Assembly: GCA_016748015.1 (NCBI GenBank) | Contig: JAAOMT010000057.1 | Coordinates: 204,763 to 268,762 of the forward strand | Source of the DNA: Geosiphon pyriformis | Lineage: Eukaryota > Glomeromycota > Glomeromycetes > Archaeosporales > Geosiphonaceae | Length of the DNA: 64,000 bases | Direction: 5' to 3' | Position numbers and translations under genes: made by a program | The notes under the pieces: generated by a model | Told to the model about the DNA's origin: nothing | The model's input: only the letters and a program-made list of their open reading frames with translations | Databases searched by the model: none | Shown here: piece by piece, positions 51,361-62,990 of the stretch | Position numbering within the stretch: position 1 is the first letter of the stretch | How the letters are laid out: each line of letters begins with the position of its first letter

Positions 51361-52521
51361 TTATAGATTTTGCAAAGTTTTCTTTAACTCGATATATGTA
51401 TCATCCGTATGTTGTTGAATGGTTACATTCTCTTTGTCATCGTTTAATGATTTCCTAGCCAACAATGATACAGGTAAATTAGAAGATACACTTCCACTAG
51501 CACGTTTATGAGAGGATGACAAAGAGGGACCCTCACTAAAAGGCATTGATTCCTCATCCATGCTAAAGTCTCTTGGTAAAAATACGTCTTCATCACCAAA
51601 AGCATCGTTATCCTCCAACTTAATAAGTTTTTCTGTCTTCTTGATCACTTGATCCACGAGCCAAAATTGCACAATGTTCATTATTAAAGGAAAAATTAGC
51701 ATGACAAAAACCACTTGAAGTTTGGTGCTCTGTTCCGTCCAGCGTATCGCCCATTCTCCAACTTCGAATAACAAAGGAGCAGTACGGAGTATTAACACCA
51801 CAATTATTTTCATAGTAAATAGTGAAATGATAAATCCCACTAGTTGTTTAAACCACCATGTTATTCTTGGTGGTGAGCCATAATCACCACTTTGCATTCC
51901 TATTGAATTCAAGAGATTAGTCTGATTTTAAATATGTAGAATTCGAAAGCTTATGATCACATTACCTTCCACTCCAAATGCAGTTATTACCAATTGCAAT
52001 ATCTTGAGAATTGAAAACAATATAAAAACTCCTAATGTACAATCCAAAAATATATTTAGAAAATACCTAAATGAACCAAGAGTGAAAAGAGATTTAAAAC
52101 TATGCTTGAAGGTTGAAATATAATATAAAAAGTAAAAGGCGATATTTTACCAAACACAAGGATTCGAGTCCTCCTCGACACTTTTTCCCGCAATCACAGA
52201 AGCAAGTAAATTTAGCCCATGCATCATAAAAGACCCAATAATCTGTTTGCTGACGTCGAAGAACCTGTAAAAGTAATATTGGAAACATGTTGAAAATGAG
52301 AATTGGTGGTGCTGAAAAGGCGGAGTTTAACTTGTTGAGAAAAACCGTTTTGCAGACAATAATAAGACGGAAATATTTTTGCAAGTGTACCATATTCGTA
52401 AAGGTCTCTGTGGTCGTTCACGATGCCGTTTATAAATTAGTGTTGAGAACGCAATTGTCCCCAACAAAATTTGTACTAAAATCGCAAATCGATCTAATAG
52501 CGCGCACTGTTTTTCACCCAT
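51361..52521 (-). CDS. STIMATE/TMEM110 family membrane protein (yeast YPL162C-like), 4 exons
   Basis: Exons on the - strand: 52391-52521, 52151-52264, 51966-52066, 51361-51899, giving 294 residues with all phases closing. Exon 1 holds CALLDRFAILVQILLGTIAF, then STLIYKRHRERPQRPLRIW, the family hallmark. Exon 2 continues FFDVSKQIIGSFMMHGLNLL and ends NPCVW. Exon 3 has YFLNIFLDCTLGVFILFSIL. Exon 4 has TWWFKQLVGFIISLFTMKII and LIFPLIMNIVQFWLVDQVI, then a polar acidic tail. About five membrane segments. In animals TMEM110/STIMATE sits at ER-plasma membrane contacts and supports STIM-Orai calcium entry; fungal members are described as vacuolar membrane proteins. The fungal role is not established. 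The tail is Ser/Asp/Glu-rich and probably regulatory. Confidence 0.85.
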
Positions 52522-52917
52522 TTCTCAAGTAAAAGTTTTTATTTCTAGCGGATATTTTCTAATGTATAATTGACATGGGAGAAACAAAGAGTACTATCAA
52601 AGAATAGGCGGAGTTCTAATTTTTACATTGGGGATTAACTAAAGTTAAAAGGCTAAATTTATCGCATTTATTTTCAGGGCATTTGGGGCTATTTTTATAC
52701 AACCTGGTTTTTTAACCATTTCGGGAACTCAGCTGTCTTGAGATGCAGACTGCTCTTATTTTGTTCTAGTGATCTTTTTGTATTGCCTCACACAGCCATT
52801 TCTGTAATTGATCAGCATCAGTCAAGATGTAATTTGTCGCGTTTTATATTTTTAGATCTATCAACGCGTCTTTTATGGTGGTTCTTTCCGTTGGCATCCG
52901 CGCAATACAATACGATA
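52522..52917. promoter_or_regulatory. Divergent intergenic region STIMATE / HAUS2-like
   Basis: 396 bases between two start codons pointing apart. No known element recognised. In the HAUS2-like direction an open frame runs in from 52738 without an intervening stop, but the family similarity starts after the ATG at 52918. Confidence 0.5.
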
Positions 52918-54006
52918 ATGGTCAGCTCCCGGCGCAATGCTGGTGGTCGACCTGTCGAGTTACGGCGTCCTGAGCCTACTTCTGCGCCGACGCCAATGGT
53001 TAACTTGAATTCTGTATTGGATTTAGCAAATGAATTTGGATATCAAGTTTGTAAAGTTGGGATCATATATCATAAAAAGAATATTTATGAAAAGTGGCAA
53101 TGATTTTAGTAATCTTTCATTAATAGATTTCAAGTTTCACCCACTCAACACAGATTACGTCTTCTATAAGATTGATGGATCTATTGGATGAGTTACTATC
53201 AGTACAAGATAATATTGAAAAGGTGTCATTATATTATGTGACCATCGAAAACCAACTTAGTGTACAATTAATTCTGACTCATAAAAACAAAATAATATAT
53301 ACACATGGGATATTAGCTTCGAAAAGATATTATAAAGTTCAAGGATACACAAGAGACCCATGATCTAGTCCAATCATCCGAACTAGGTATCAAAGTAATT
53401 TGTCTATCATTTAAACCTTGACTGAATCATTATGATTTATTAACCTGGAATGATTTCCAAGAGAAAAAAATTACAATTCTTAAAGATTTGGGCAAACAAG
53501 TCGAATTGATCTTAGAAAATAAACAAATTCTCATTACACGTCTCAAGGATCCGTACATTGGTGACCATATTGATGTGGAGCCACAATATCATCAGTACGA
53601 ATTGCAATTGAATCCAACTCGCAATTTTTTGACAATTCCTGGCTGAATATTTTATGTTCATGGTATTCAGGGTAGTGGCCGAATTATTCCCAACTATCAT
53701 GCAAAATATCGCGCTTGTACCACATGATTTGGAGAGCATGAAATGGATAAAGGACCACAATCAGACATTACTCTCTGGCGAGAAATTAGTAAGCAGACAT
53801 ATCGACTACATTTACCAATACTTCCTGCTCGAATAACTTAGTATTTTATTAATGATAATTCTTTTCAGAATAAGCAGATTTCCTCCTCCACGTCACTTAT
53901 CGCAATGTACGGTAATTATGCAGCTACTCTTGATAGGGTTCGAAACATCGTCGAGGAAATGCGAAATTCCTATAAAGGTAAAGGCAAAGAAAAGAATATA
54001 ATGTAA
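52918..54006 (+). CDS. HAUS2-like augmin complex subunit, 6 exons
   Basis: Proposed exons: 52918-53046, 53154-53222 (acceptor 53126/53127 also in phase), 53317-53386, 53462-53594, 53671-53788, 53869-54006. They join in phase to 218 residues (animal HAUS2 about 235). The similarity to HAUS2 is in its core order: a helix with KDIIKFKDTQETHDLVQSSE (animal KLEKDTADVVHPFFL), then ILKDLGKQVELILENKQILI (animal LQSMNNHLEAVLKEKRSL), RLKDPYIGDHIDVEPQYHQ (animal RLLKPMCQENLPIEAVYHR) and a C-terminal helix ending LDRVRNIVEEMRNSYKGK. Augmin recruits gamma-tubulin to the sides of spindle microtubules for branching nucleation. The protein is predicted almost all-helical. Several donors are gtttgt/gtgtca, weaker than consensus. 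Identity of the family is likely but rests on remembered family patterns. Confidence 0.65.
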
Positions 54007-54102
54007 AGCTACAAAAATCACCTGGAAATCCTTTCTGCTATTTATTATATTGTTCAAGTAAATCTCTTTTGAAATCAAACTCGATCCAGAGCAAAATTCC
54101 TT

Positions 54103-55529
54103 TCATTGCATGATATGCCATTCTAATTGCCGTTCTGTTTGAGTCGAGACATCTCTTTTTTGCTTGAAAATATTAGGATAAACAAATCTTTGATCGTATT
54201 CATTTGCAACTTCCGCAAACAAAACCTCTTTATCTTTCATATAAGCCGTGTAAATTTTTACAATTATCGACACCTAAAATCGGAAGGTCAAAATCGAATA
54301 TTTTAGGTCAGGCTTATACATGCTAAAAGGTTCAGATTTAAGCTTACTTGACATGCAATAAAAGCAGCGACTGGCAAGTAAAATTTCCAATTATCCGAAT
54401 CAAGGCCCATCATAACCATTACTTGTGGAGGAGAAAAATAACTAATTTCAAAAAGATCAAAGTTTACAATCTGCTAGATTTTTGGGAAAATTTAGCCCGT
54501 TTCCTATATTCCACTAGAGGTATGAGGGCTTACCAGAAAAGATGCAAAGAATATGGTGAAGGATCCCATATATGGAGCTCCCAAACCTTTGATTGGCCAC
54601 CAGAAACTGCATTTTGAAAGAAGTATTTATAGATTGGATATCTAGTAATATTATGAGTAAAAATTTATAAAAAAATTTATAAAAATTCAAAATGACAATC
54701 ATAAAGTAGAATTACATCAAACTCCAGGGAGAAGACTCCGCCCAATATGGCACGTCTGAATTCCAATCTACCAAGTGAGCATTAGTAGTCCTTGGCTTAT
54801 CCTGAGAAAAGTGATGAAGCATCAGAAACAATTATTTCAGTTAACATTAAAGATTCTGCTCAAAAGGAAAACCTTCCTAGCAAGTTCTGAAACTTGAAAT
54901 TCATTAAAATCACTTACGATCGTCTTATGCTGAAACATACGATACTTCTTGATTTTCAATCCAAGATGAAGAAAATTGATGATGCTTACTGACAACAGAA
55001 GATACTCAATTATCTCCAACTGGAAGGCAGGAAAGAATAAATATGAATTAACATTGAGAAAAGAAATCTCTAATTTCAACTGAGTTGGTTGTCAACCTTG
55101 AACCCAAAATGAGATCTTTCCATAAATTCTTCCGAATTGAGTAATTTCGGACGATCAAACCGATAAGCGATTTTCACACATAGAAGAATTACATTCAAAG
55201 TGGCAGCCGTTAAGAAGCTGTATATTTATATAGCTATTTAATGACCCCGCTTCTCGTAAAATACAATGAAATTGACTTTCATCCCTTAAAGTAACATTCC
55301 ACGCATCCCAATCAAGTGACTCGTAGTCATCAATCCACATCATTATATATTCGAAGGGTGCACCAGTTAATCGTTTCCACAACCCTTCACGCCGGACAAT
55401 ATGTTGTCTAGGGGTTTTAGTGATTACAGTTTGAGTTGACTGTTTTTTGTGAGCTAATAAGGTGTCGTTCTTCAGCTTTTGTTTCATCTGATGATATAAA
55501 ATTTGTTGTTCAACTTGACGATTGGCCAT
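54103..55529 (-). CDS. Nuclear rim protein NUR1/Mug154 family (DUF2418), 7 exons
   Basis: Exons on the - strand: 55303-55529, 55097-55217, 54918-55019, 54716-54801, 54534-54641, 54348-54441, 54103-54273; 302 residues, all phases close. N-terminal part: KRLTGAPFEYIMMWIDDYES, LDWDA, then a first membrane segment AATLNVILLCVKIAYRF and a second one EIIEYLLLSVSIINFLHLG. The hallmark KVWELHIWDPSPYSLHLFCY, FSPPQV follows (family: WELHVWdP..f.l.lF..FSP), then VAAFIACQVSIIVKIYTAYM and the ending KDKEVLFAEVANEYDQRFVY, PNIFKQKRDVSTQTE. Family members sit in the inner nuclear membrane and tether silent rDNA or heterochromatin. The exon-1 donor (gc|gtggaa, 55302) is weak but is the only one found that keeps the frame. 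The gene converges with the HAUS2-like gene; stop codons are 96 bases apart. Confidence 0.85.
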
Positions 55530-55702
55530 TTCGCAGGTTGCTCAATGAAAACTAAAGTATTAGGCACTTTGAGAAATGCAGTTAAAGATTGATACTATCT
55601 ATAAGGGACGCGACATGCACATCTTTACCTATTGTAGAGGTGAAGTCACTACTCAAAACTACAACAAATCCCAATTATGTTCTGAGAAATTGGAATTTTA
55701 TA

Positions 55703-55774
55703 GGGCTCCAGCGGGAATTGAACCCGCGACCTCTCGCACCCAAAGCGAGAATCATACTACTAGACCATAGAGCC
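55703..55774 (-). tRNA. tRNA-Pro (anticodon UGG)
   Basis: On the - strand: acceptor GGCTCTA pairs with TGGAGCC (one G-T pair), discriminator C. The anticodon arm is CTCGC-TTTGGGT-GCGAG with anticodon TGG at 55742-55740 and G37, as usual for tRNA-Pro. The T arm is GCGGG-TTCAATT-CCCGC. 72 bases, no intron, and the internal A and B boxes (B: GGTTCAATTCC-like) look functional. It is the last recognisable gene of the island before the AT-rich sequence. Confidence 0.96.
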
Positions 55775-56339
55775 ATTCTTAAAATAAAGTTCTTTTTTCA
55801 CTATTACAAACCAATTTATAGCTTTATAATGCAAAATTTTTTGGTTTAAGAGTTATTTAATTACACATAATACAATTAAAATTATTTTTGTAAATTATCT
55901 TTTTATATTAAAATATGTTGTATTTAAATTTTTTTATTGTTATAACAAAGTATAACTTAATTATCTACTATAATATAAGATTATAATATTTTACAAATAT
56001 ATAATTTATGCTTTTTTTTACATATAATTAATTATTTAAATTAGTTAAATTATAAAAAAATATTTAATTTATTATATAACAAAAAATAATTACAAAATCA
56101 ATTATATATATAAAAGTTTTAAACTAATATGTAAATTAACAAAAACTAATTTTAAAATTAAAACTATGTAAAATATTAATTTATTTAATATTAATATAAA
56201 AAACTGTAATTAGCATTAAAAATACCCAAAAAACTTCTTTCTCTTATTCATTCTAAATTCCCAAAAAGAGTCAAAAGTTTTTTTTGAAAAAAGTTTTTTT
56301 AACATTCAGTATAATAAAACCAAACCATTTTTTGATTTC
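55775..56339. other. AT-rich spacer between gene island and LINE
   Basis: Base composition falls to almost pure A/T after about 55780. No gene or recognisable element. The last 80 bases may be the 5' untranslated part of the LINE. Confidence 0.6.
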
Positions 56340-58160
56340 AAGATTACTGTTGGCCTTAGTATTGTCATCATAAAGAAAGTTGCTAAAGATTCTGGTGTTG
56401 GAAGAGATTTCAAGCCTGTTTTGTCAAGAAAAAAGAGAAAAAGTGTTACTTTAGAGGAGGGTATTGGTGGGAAAAAAATGCCAACTAAAGTGCCAAGTGG
56501 TCATTCATGGGATTTTGAGACTGGTAACACCACCAAGTCTGAAAGTATTGATATAGAGAAAGAATGTCTAGTAGAAGAAACCAGCTTTGACTATGGTGAA
56601 AGTAAAATTTTTGCTGATGAAGATCATAATCAAATGCCTAAAGGGCCAAGTGTCAAGACTAAAAAAGCATTAGGCAAGTCATTAGGAAAGAAAAATTTCT
56701 CAGATTGTGATAATAATGATGATGTTCTTTCGGATATCTTCTTAGAACTTTCTTCTTCCTTAAAGAATTTGGTTACTGTTTTTGTTAGGAAATCTTTTGC
56801 TTTGAATATTGGCTTAAATAAAGTAATTAGAAAATTTTCTCAAGAGAAGCTAATGATGGTTAAGAAGTTGTTTTCAAAAGTCAATGGTTTTGGGGAGGCC
56901 TCTACTCCCTCAAAATTCTTAGAGATTATCTGTGCTTCCTTTACTTCTGAATCTAGTTTGGCACAGGCTACAGAAAAGGCAAGAGTGGCAAACATTTTGG
57001 TAAATTCTGATCTTAAAAAATCAACTAGTCATTCAGATCAGACTGTGGTGATAAAAGAAATTCCAGTTGGAACATCAGTTGAGGCTGTACATATCACACT
57101 ATCCAAGTTTGGAATTATTAAGTCAATCAAAATGCAATTGGTGAGGCTGTAGCAGAAGACAGTAGTAGAATTTAAGCAATTAAATCATGCTGATTTAGTT
57201 GCAGCTAAGTGGTCTATCCTAATTAGGAAGGATGCCATATGTGTTGCCAGGGCTAATCTGGACAAAGAAACATGGGATGCAAGAGATCATCATAGGGCAC
57301 TGCTCTATACTCTGCCAATAGAGACTAATGCTCATAATATCTGAGATTTTGTTAGATCTGTGGGTGGAAAAACTTACATTATCAATTGCCATCCAGTTAT
57401 ATATGCCTAGGTCAGATACACTGTTGTTTATTTCAATTCTGCTGATTTATTAGATGCTGTTGTAGGAACCACACCTGTGCTTAGAGGCACTAAGTTATGC
57501 TAGTCTAGTCTTATTTTCACCAGATGCATTAAATGTGAGAAGTCGGATTATACATTAATAAGCTGTGCTAAAGGTAAGAAAGTTTCTTTTGGTAATTTAT
57601 CATGTAGAATGCTTTTAGATGCAGATAAAAGCAGACTGGCCATGATATACTCCAAACATTCTGCTCCAGTTGTTTGCCCCATTTTTTTTGGTGGCCTCTC
57701 TTGGACAAAGATTGCAAATGGGTTTTCTTCTCCCCCTCTCTCTGGCCAAGTTGTTTCAATGAATAGTGACTTCTTTTTAGAGATGAAGCTGTCCCTTATG
57801 GTTGTGTCTGTAATCAATAATAGGTTTGCCACTTTTGAGTACAGTCTTACCAGCCTTGCAGAGCGTGTTGACATGCTGGCTAAAAGGTTGAAAACACTTG
57901 AGCCAATGGTTTCCCAGCTTAGTTCTGGATGTCAGCCATTGATGATTCCTTTATTACAGAATCAAAGAGTAGATATAGTGATGAGTAAGAGTTCAGGTGT
58001 GGCTGCTGGTAGTGGGACTGCTGTGGGGGTGGTGGTTTTCAACTCTTCTGTTATTAGAAAAATAAAAAACACTTTAAAAAATTTTGCTATTATGATTATG
58101 GGTCTTTCAGCCAAAATGGACAATGTCAGTTTGGTTCCTGCTGTTTCCTTCTCTCAATGA
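56340..58160 (+). pseudogene. LINE ORF1, RNA-binding protein with RRM-like domain and CCHC knuckle, broken
   Basis: One frame throughout, cut by four stops near 57150, 57342, 57408 and 57501, each where a tryptophan (TGG) would fit. The start codon is not obvious: coding similarity begins before the first usable codons (KVAKDSGVGRDFKPVLSRKK). Order: a charged N-terminal part (IEKECLVEETSFDYGESKIF), a Lys/Leu-rich helical middle, an RRM-like fold (VVIKEIPVGTSVEAVHITLS, KFGIIKSIKM), a second basic fold, a zinc knuckle CIKCEKSDYTLISC in which the histidine is Tyr (CAC/CAT to TAC/TAT type), and a leucine-rich coiled-coil-like C-terminus (YSLTSLAERVDMLAKRLKTL). In live elements ORF1 binds the element RNA. 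Confidence 0.8.
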
Positions 58161-61100
58161 CAGATCTAATCTGGAAAGTTGCTACTTGCAATGTTAAAGG
58201 CATGAACAATCTTGCAAAGCAAAATGATATTGTACATTGGCACAAAGACATAAAAAATTATTTTCAATTTTTATGGAAACTAAGCTAAAAGAAAAAATAT
58301 GTCTATGGATTGTTAAAAAATTTGAGGGTGTCTATGTGTTTACTTTTGGGTTGGATTTTGGTTACTTGGGGTCAAGTATTGCTGTAGTTATAAATGACTC
58401 TTTGGCAAGGCATGTGTGTAAGATTTCTGAAGTATCTAGTTGGCTCCTTTCTATCAAGTTGCTTTTTAAAAATAAGCTTTCCGTCTTAATTTTGGGGCTG
58501 TATGCTGGAGCATCTCTTATGGTCCATCTTTTTCAGGCTGATAAAATCAATTCACTCATAGCTAGAGCTGTGAATAAATCTTTATTTGTTGTACTTGGTG
58601 GTGATTTCAATGAAGATGGTTTTTATAGATGTGCCAGCTTTAAAAAATGCCTTGGGCTGGAGTTAGTTAATTTTTTGGTTGGGAGTTCAGCAGTGCAGAC
58701 ACTTACTTGGACAAATTCTCAAGGAGTTGCAAAAGTGATTGATTATGTGTTTGTTTTTGCAAATTTGGTTAGTGCATTAGTACATCATGATGTTCTGAAA
58801 ATTAGTGAACATTTTGATACTAACCACTGGGCTGTTTCTGTGTTTGTGGGTTTGAGTAGACTAGTAAATGCACAGTTGAATTCTTTTCACAAACAGACAA
58901 ATATGGATTGTTGGAAGTATGATATCAAAAGTACTGATGAGGTTAAGTGGTGTAAATTCAAAATGTCAACAGCTGCAAATGCTGCCATGTTTTCTGATGA
59001 GTTTGGTTTCTTTGTGGCGTCTGCTAATCTAGATTCTATGTGGAATATTGTTCGTAAGATAATAGTTTTCTTGGCTAATGAAACATTTAGGAAAAAATGG
59101 TTCAAGAACTTTGATAGTGTTTTTACCAAGAAATCTTCTAAGTTTCACAAATTGGAAATTTTGATTTCGAGGATAGTTAAGGCATCCTATAAACAGAACT
59201 CTGTTAGGTTCACATCATTGATGAATCATTGGGCTTTTTTGGACTCTGATAAGGCCTTAGTGGTACAGATGTTTTTGAACTCTGATGCGAATTTAGATCA
59301 TGTTAGGTCAGCTCTTTATGGTGTTTAAAAGTCTTATTGCACTTCCAAACTTGCTGACTCTTTGAGGGCTCAGAAATCAAGTATTAGGTCTGTTATTAAT
59401 AAGCATATGGAGAGTTTTGCTTTTGATAAGAGTCACACTATCAAGAGTGTTTTAGAACATTCTTTTCATAAGGTGGAATTAGACCATCTGGTTGTTGGTG
59501 ATAAATTGATTCTGGAGCCTGATTTAGTTAAAACTAAGGTGGATGTAATTATGGAAGGGTAGACTAGAAGGTGCAGGGTGGTTAAAAATATCTTTAGTGA
59601 ATGGTCTTGTTAATATCAGTCTTTGGAGTATGTCTTTAATAGTGCATTCTTAAATGTGATGCAACTGATTAATTTTAATGAGTTGTTTGGTATGGTTTTT
59701 GATCTTCTTAATAGCAAAGCTGCTGGTCTTTCAGATATCTCCAATGAACTTTGGAAACACTGTGACAAATTTGTTATAAGTATGCTTTTGGAGCTTTTGA
59801 ATACTTGTTTGAGTAGTGAATCTGTCCCCTGTGTCTGGAAGGAGGCTTGGGTTTCAATAATCCCTAAACTATACAAATAGAAAGGCATTCTCACAAACAT
59901 CTGTTCTATTGTTCTGATTGAAATGGCCCATAAAATTCTCTTCAAGATCCTGTCTGATAGAATTTCTTTGGCATATAACCACTTTGATGTTTTTTATGGT
60001 GACAACTTTTCTGTTCTGAAGGATACTTCTATACAATCACCTATTTTCACAGTTAGCTCAGTAATAGAAGATGCTCTGGACAAAAACCGCAAACTCTGGC
60101 TTGTTTTGTAAGACATGCAAAAGATGTATGATTTTGTTAATTAGGAACATCTTAGGAAGAGTTTAATTAGGATTAAAATATATGGCAAATTCATATGTTT
60201 TTTTGATAGTATTCATTGCAATCACGTTAACAGAGTTATGACTGACTTTGACTTAATTGATGGGTATTGTGTTTATGATGGTTTGGATCAGGAGAAGGTT
60301 TTCTCATCACTCTTTTGGCCCATATTCTACAATCCCCTCCTTTGCAAAGTCAAGAGACAGAAGAATGTGTGTGTTTATAGATTAAACTCTCATTTTATCT
60401 CGAAAAATGGTCATCTAGAACCTAATACTGGGTTGTCTTCCTTCTTTGCTGCTGAAGTTTTTGTTAATGATACAATTTGGATTGGCAGCAGTCGGAGTGC
60501 TACTCAGCTAATTCTCAATATTGCCAGTGAATTTTTCCAAGTCAATGACATTTTTATTAATACAGACAAGACTGTTGTTATCCCTATTAATTACAGAGTT
60601 AATAGTCTTTCTTTGTTTATCAGTGGCTCACCTATTGCTATTGTGAAAAAAGGGGAATCACATCACTACCTGGGCATTTTTCTTTCATCTGAGGGTCTCT
60701 CGAAGTCTAGCTTGGCCAAAGCATGTTTGAATATTCAGTTTTTCTCCAACCTTGTGTTAAGGAAAGCCATTTCAGATAAGCAATTTTTGTACTTGGTTTC
60801 AGCAATTCTCCATCCTATTGTGAGCTATAGGATTCAATTTAGCTTTATTTCTTTCAATGTTTACAACAAATAAGATACTCTAATTTGAAGAGGTCTTAAG
60901 CTGAAGTCTGGTCTTTCTCTTGATTTCCTGAATGATACAATCCACTATCCTTCCTTTTATGGTTTGAAGTCTTTCAAACAGGTGCAATTCAAAAACAAAA
61001 TAGTGTTACTTGTAAATTTTGTAAATGCTGGTGGGATTTTGGGTTGTATATTCTCCCATAGGTCTCATGATTTGCAAGTTTTGTGTTGGCATCCCACTCA

Positions 61101-62848
61101 CCTTTTGAGTTTCTCTGTTCATATTTGTGTCAGTTTTTTAAATAACTTTTTAGCTAGTGTGGTTCATATTTTTGCAAAATATAATCTGTCTCTGGGCAGA
61201 TCTTTGAGCAATTTTTTTTATCATCAAAGTGGTGTCCTTATGTCAGTGGTTTTTGGAGAAGCTAAGTTCTGTGTATGTGTCTCATTTCTCTGTTGGTATG
61301 ATGTTGTCTTTGTGGATCAACTCTGTAATTATAATGGTGCCATTTTTGATTGAAAAACTTTTAAGCATTGGAAAAGATTGGATCCTTGTAGCCCAGTTCC
61401 TGATTGGTTTAGTCTTTCTGTCATCTTCTTTAATAATGTGTTTTTTTTTCCTGTTTGTGTGTCTGCTTTTGAGGGTGTTGATGGCCATTTGAGCATTCTT
61501 GAGTTCCAAGAATTTAAGTTGATATGTGATCAGTTGTCTTGTGTTGGTACTGGTTGTCTGTCTGTCTATACAGATGGCTCTCTAAGAGATTTGGGCACCA
61601 TACAAAAAAAGGCTGGTGCTGTTGTCTTTTTTGAAGACATTGGTCTAGATTTGGGTGTGAAGATTTCTGGTTTGTTGTTCTTTACTTTAATAGAACTACA
61701 GGCCATAGCTCTGGTGTTGGAATGTGTTCCTTCTCATAGCTCAGTATGTTTACACTCTAATAGTTAGGCTGCTCTAGATGCATACAAGTCAAAATTGTAT
61801 TTAGTTTGTCTGGCTTTTTGCAATCAGTGTTGGGTGAAGTGTTAGCATATTGTGGACATTATTCATAGCAAAAATTTGAGGATGGAGTGGCTTAAAGTAA
61901 AGAGTTACTTAGGTGTTGTGAGAAATGAACAAGCAGATGCCCTTGCTGCTATTGCCTCCAACTCTAATTGGTTCCTTCTTCTCCATTTAGAGAGACATTG
62001 CCTTTTGGCTGGTGGTAATCTTGTTTCTGGTAATTCTAGGCATTTTGTTCGGGATGTGTTTAGATCTGTTCATCGTGTACATTGAGAAGTCAGTTTTGGC
62101 TTCAAGATTCTGACAGGTGATTTGTTATCAGATATTGATTGGTTAAGTTCTTTCTTGGTGTGGCATCTGGACTTGCATATGGCTGCAGGCTTTATAAGCA
62201 AATTTTTTGCTGGCTTGTGTACATATTTCATGAAAGCATTATATTATTAGCTGTCTGTTGCTGTTCAGAAGCAACTTTACTCTAGATATTATCCGAGTGT
62301 ATTGTGTTTATTCTGTGGTGATGTAAAGGTTTCTAATCATGTTTTCTCTTGCAAAATTGATCTTCCTACCCATTGTCAGTTGTTAAATACTTATGCAGCT
62401 TCTTGAGAGCTGCTTTCTGGTCTTTCTTATTCTTCTTCCTGTGTGTCTCAGCTTTTGTCATCTTGTACTTCTAATGTCTCTATATTTACATTCCTTTTCA
62501 AAGAGTTTGTCTTTAAAGATTGGTTCTGAGAGGCTATGTCTGTTTTTTATGATCCCAAAATTGCGAGTTGGAAGATTGTAGATTTTGTATGTGCTTTCAG
62601 TCTTAGTTTCAAGGATTGCATTTGGTTAGTTCATGCTAAATATCATGCCTTTATGGAAAGGAATAGATTAACTCCACCTGATGGTTTATTTCTTGTTTTG
62701 ACTTCTGAATTGTCAGTGGGGTTGTTTGCTGGTGTTATTAGATTGCTTGGTATTGCTAATGCTTTTGGTGTTTACTTTGGTTTTCATAGATTTTGTTCAT
62801 TCTTTTCTGGTATTGGTAATAATGTTTCAGTTCACATAGTTGCTTAGT
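58157..62848 (+). pseudogene. LINE ORF2: endonuclease, reverse transcriptase, RNase H, broken
   Basis: ATG at 58157 starts LIWKVATCNVKGMNN, the endonuclease N-terminus. A frameshift between about 58220 and 58275 moves to the frame used to the end. Endonuclease motifs: METKL (Glu), VVLGGDFNED, VIDYVFVF and SEHFDTNHWAV, where Asp of the usual SDH appears as Glu. Reverse transcriptase: KAAGLSDISNELWKH, WVSIIPKLYK, DMQKMYDFVN and FVNDTIW (60463-60474), where the first Asp of FVDD is Asn (GAT to AAT), so the polymerase is dead. RNase H: SVYTDGSLRDLG (61562-61597) with catalytic Asp kept, and ALVLE. About ten in-frame stops lie at Trp/Gln/Arg positions. Function in live elements: target-primed reverse transcription. 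Confidence 0.85.
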
Positions 62849-62990
62849 ATTGTTTTAATTAGTCTGAATGACTGGTTATGTGTAAAAAAAGCATGATTTG
62901 TGCCTAGTTTAGATTAGTTATCTAATGTACTGTATTGGATTTTACTTGTTAAGCATTAATAAAAAAAAACTGTTTTTTTTAAGATTAATA

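Larger units (their letters stand above)
56340..62990 (+). mobile_element. Nearly full-length LINE (non-LTR retrotransposon), inactivated
   Basis: Two ORFs as in endonuclease-type LINEs. ORF1 (about 56340-58160) has an RRM-like and zinc-knuckle region. ORF2 (58157-62848) has AP endonuclease, reverse transcriptase and a C-terminal RNase H. The start of ORF2 overlaps the stop of ORF1 (atga at 58157-58160). The 3' end is near the A-rich taataaaaaaaaactg (62958). A 5'-truncated relative is at 12540-15135. Stops and residue changes are again mostly of C-to-T/G-to-A type, but the sequence is far less decayed than the hAT and LTR relics. Confidence 0.88.

Noticed and set aside
52738-52917. In-frame N-terminal extension of the HAUS2-like protein from 52738
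   Set aside because: The extension is not similar to the family, and the ATG at 52918 has a good position in the divergent spacer. It remains possible as an alternative start.
54837-55079. 80-codon - strand frame as an independent gene
   Set aside because: Part of it (54918-55019) is exon 3 of the NUR1-type gene; the rest is intron.
55576-55849. Two overlapping + strand frames around the tRNA
   Set aside because: They run through the antisense of the tRNA-Pro and have no other support.
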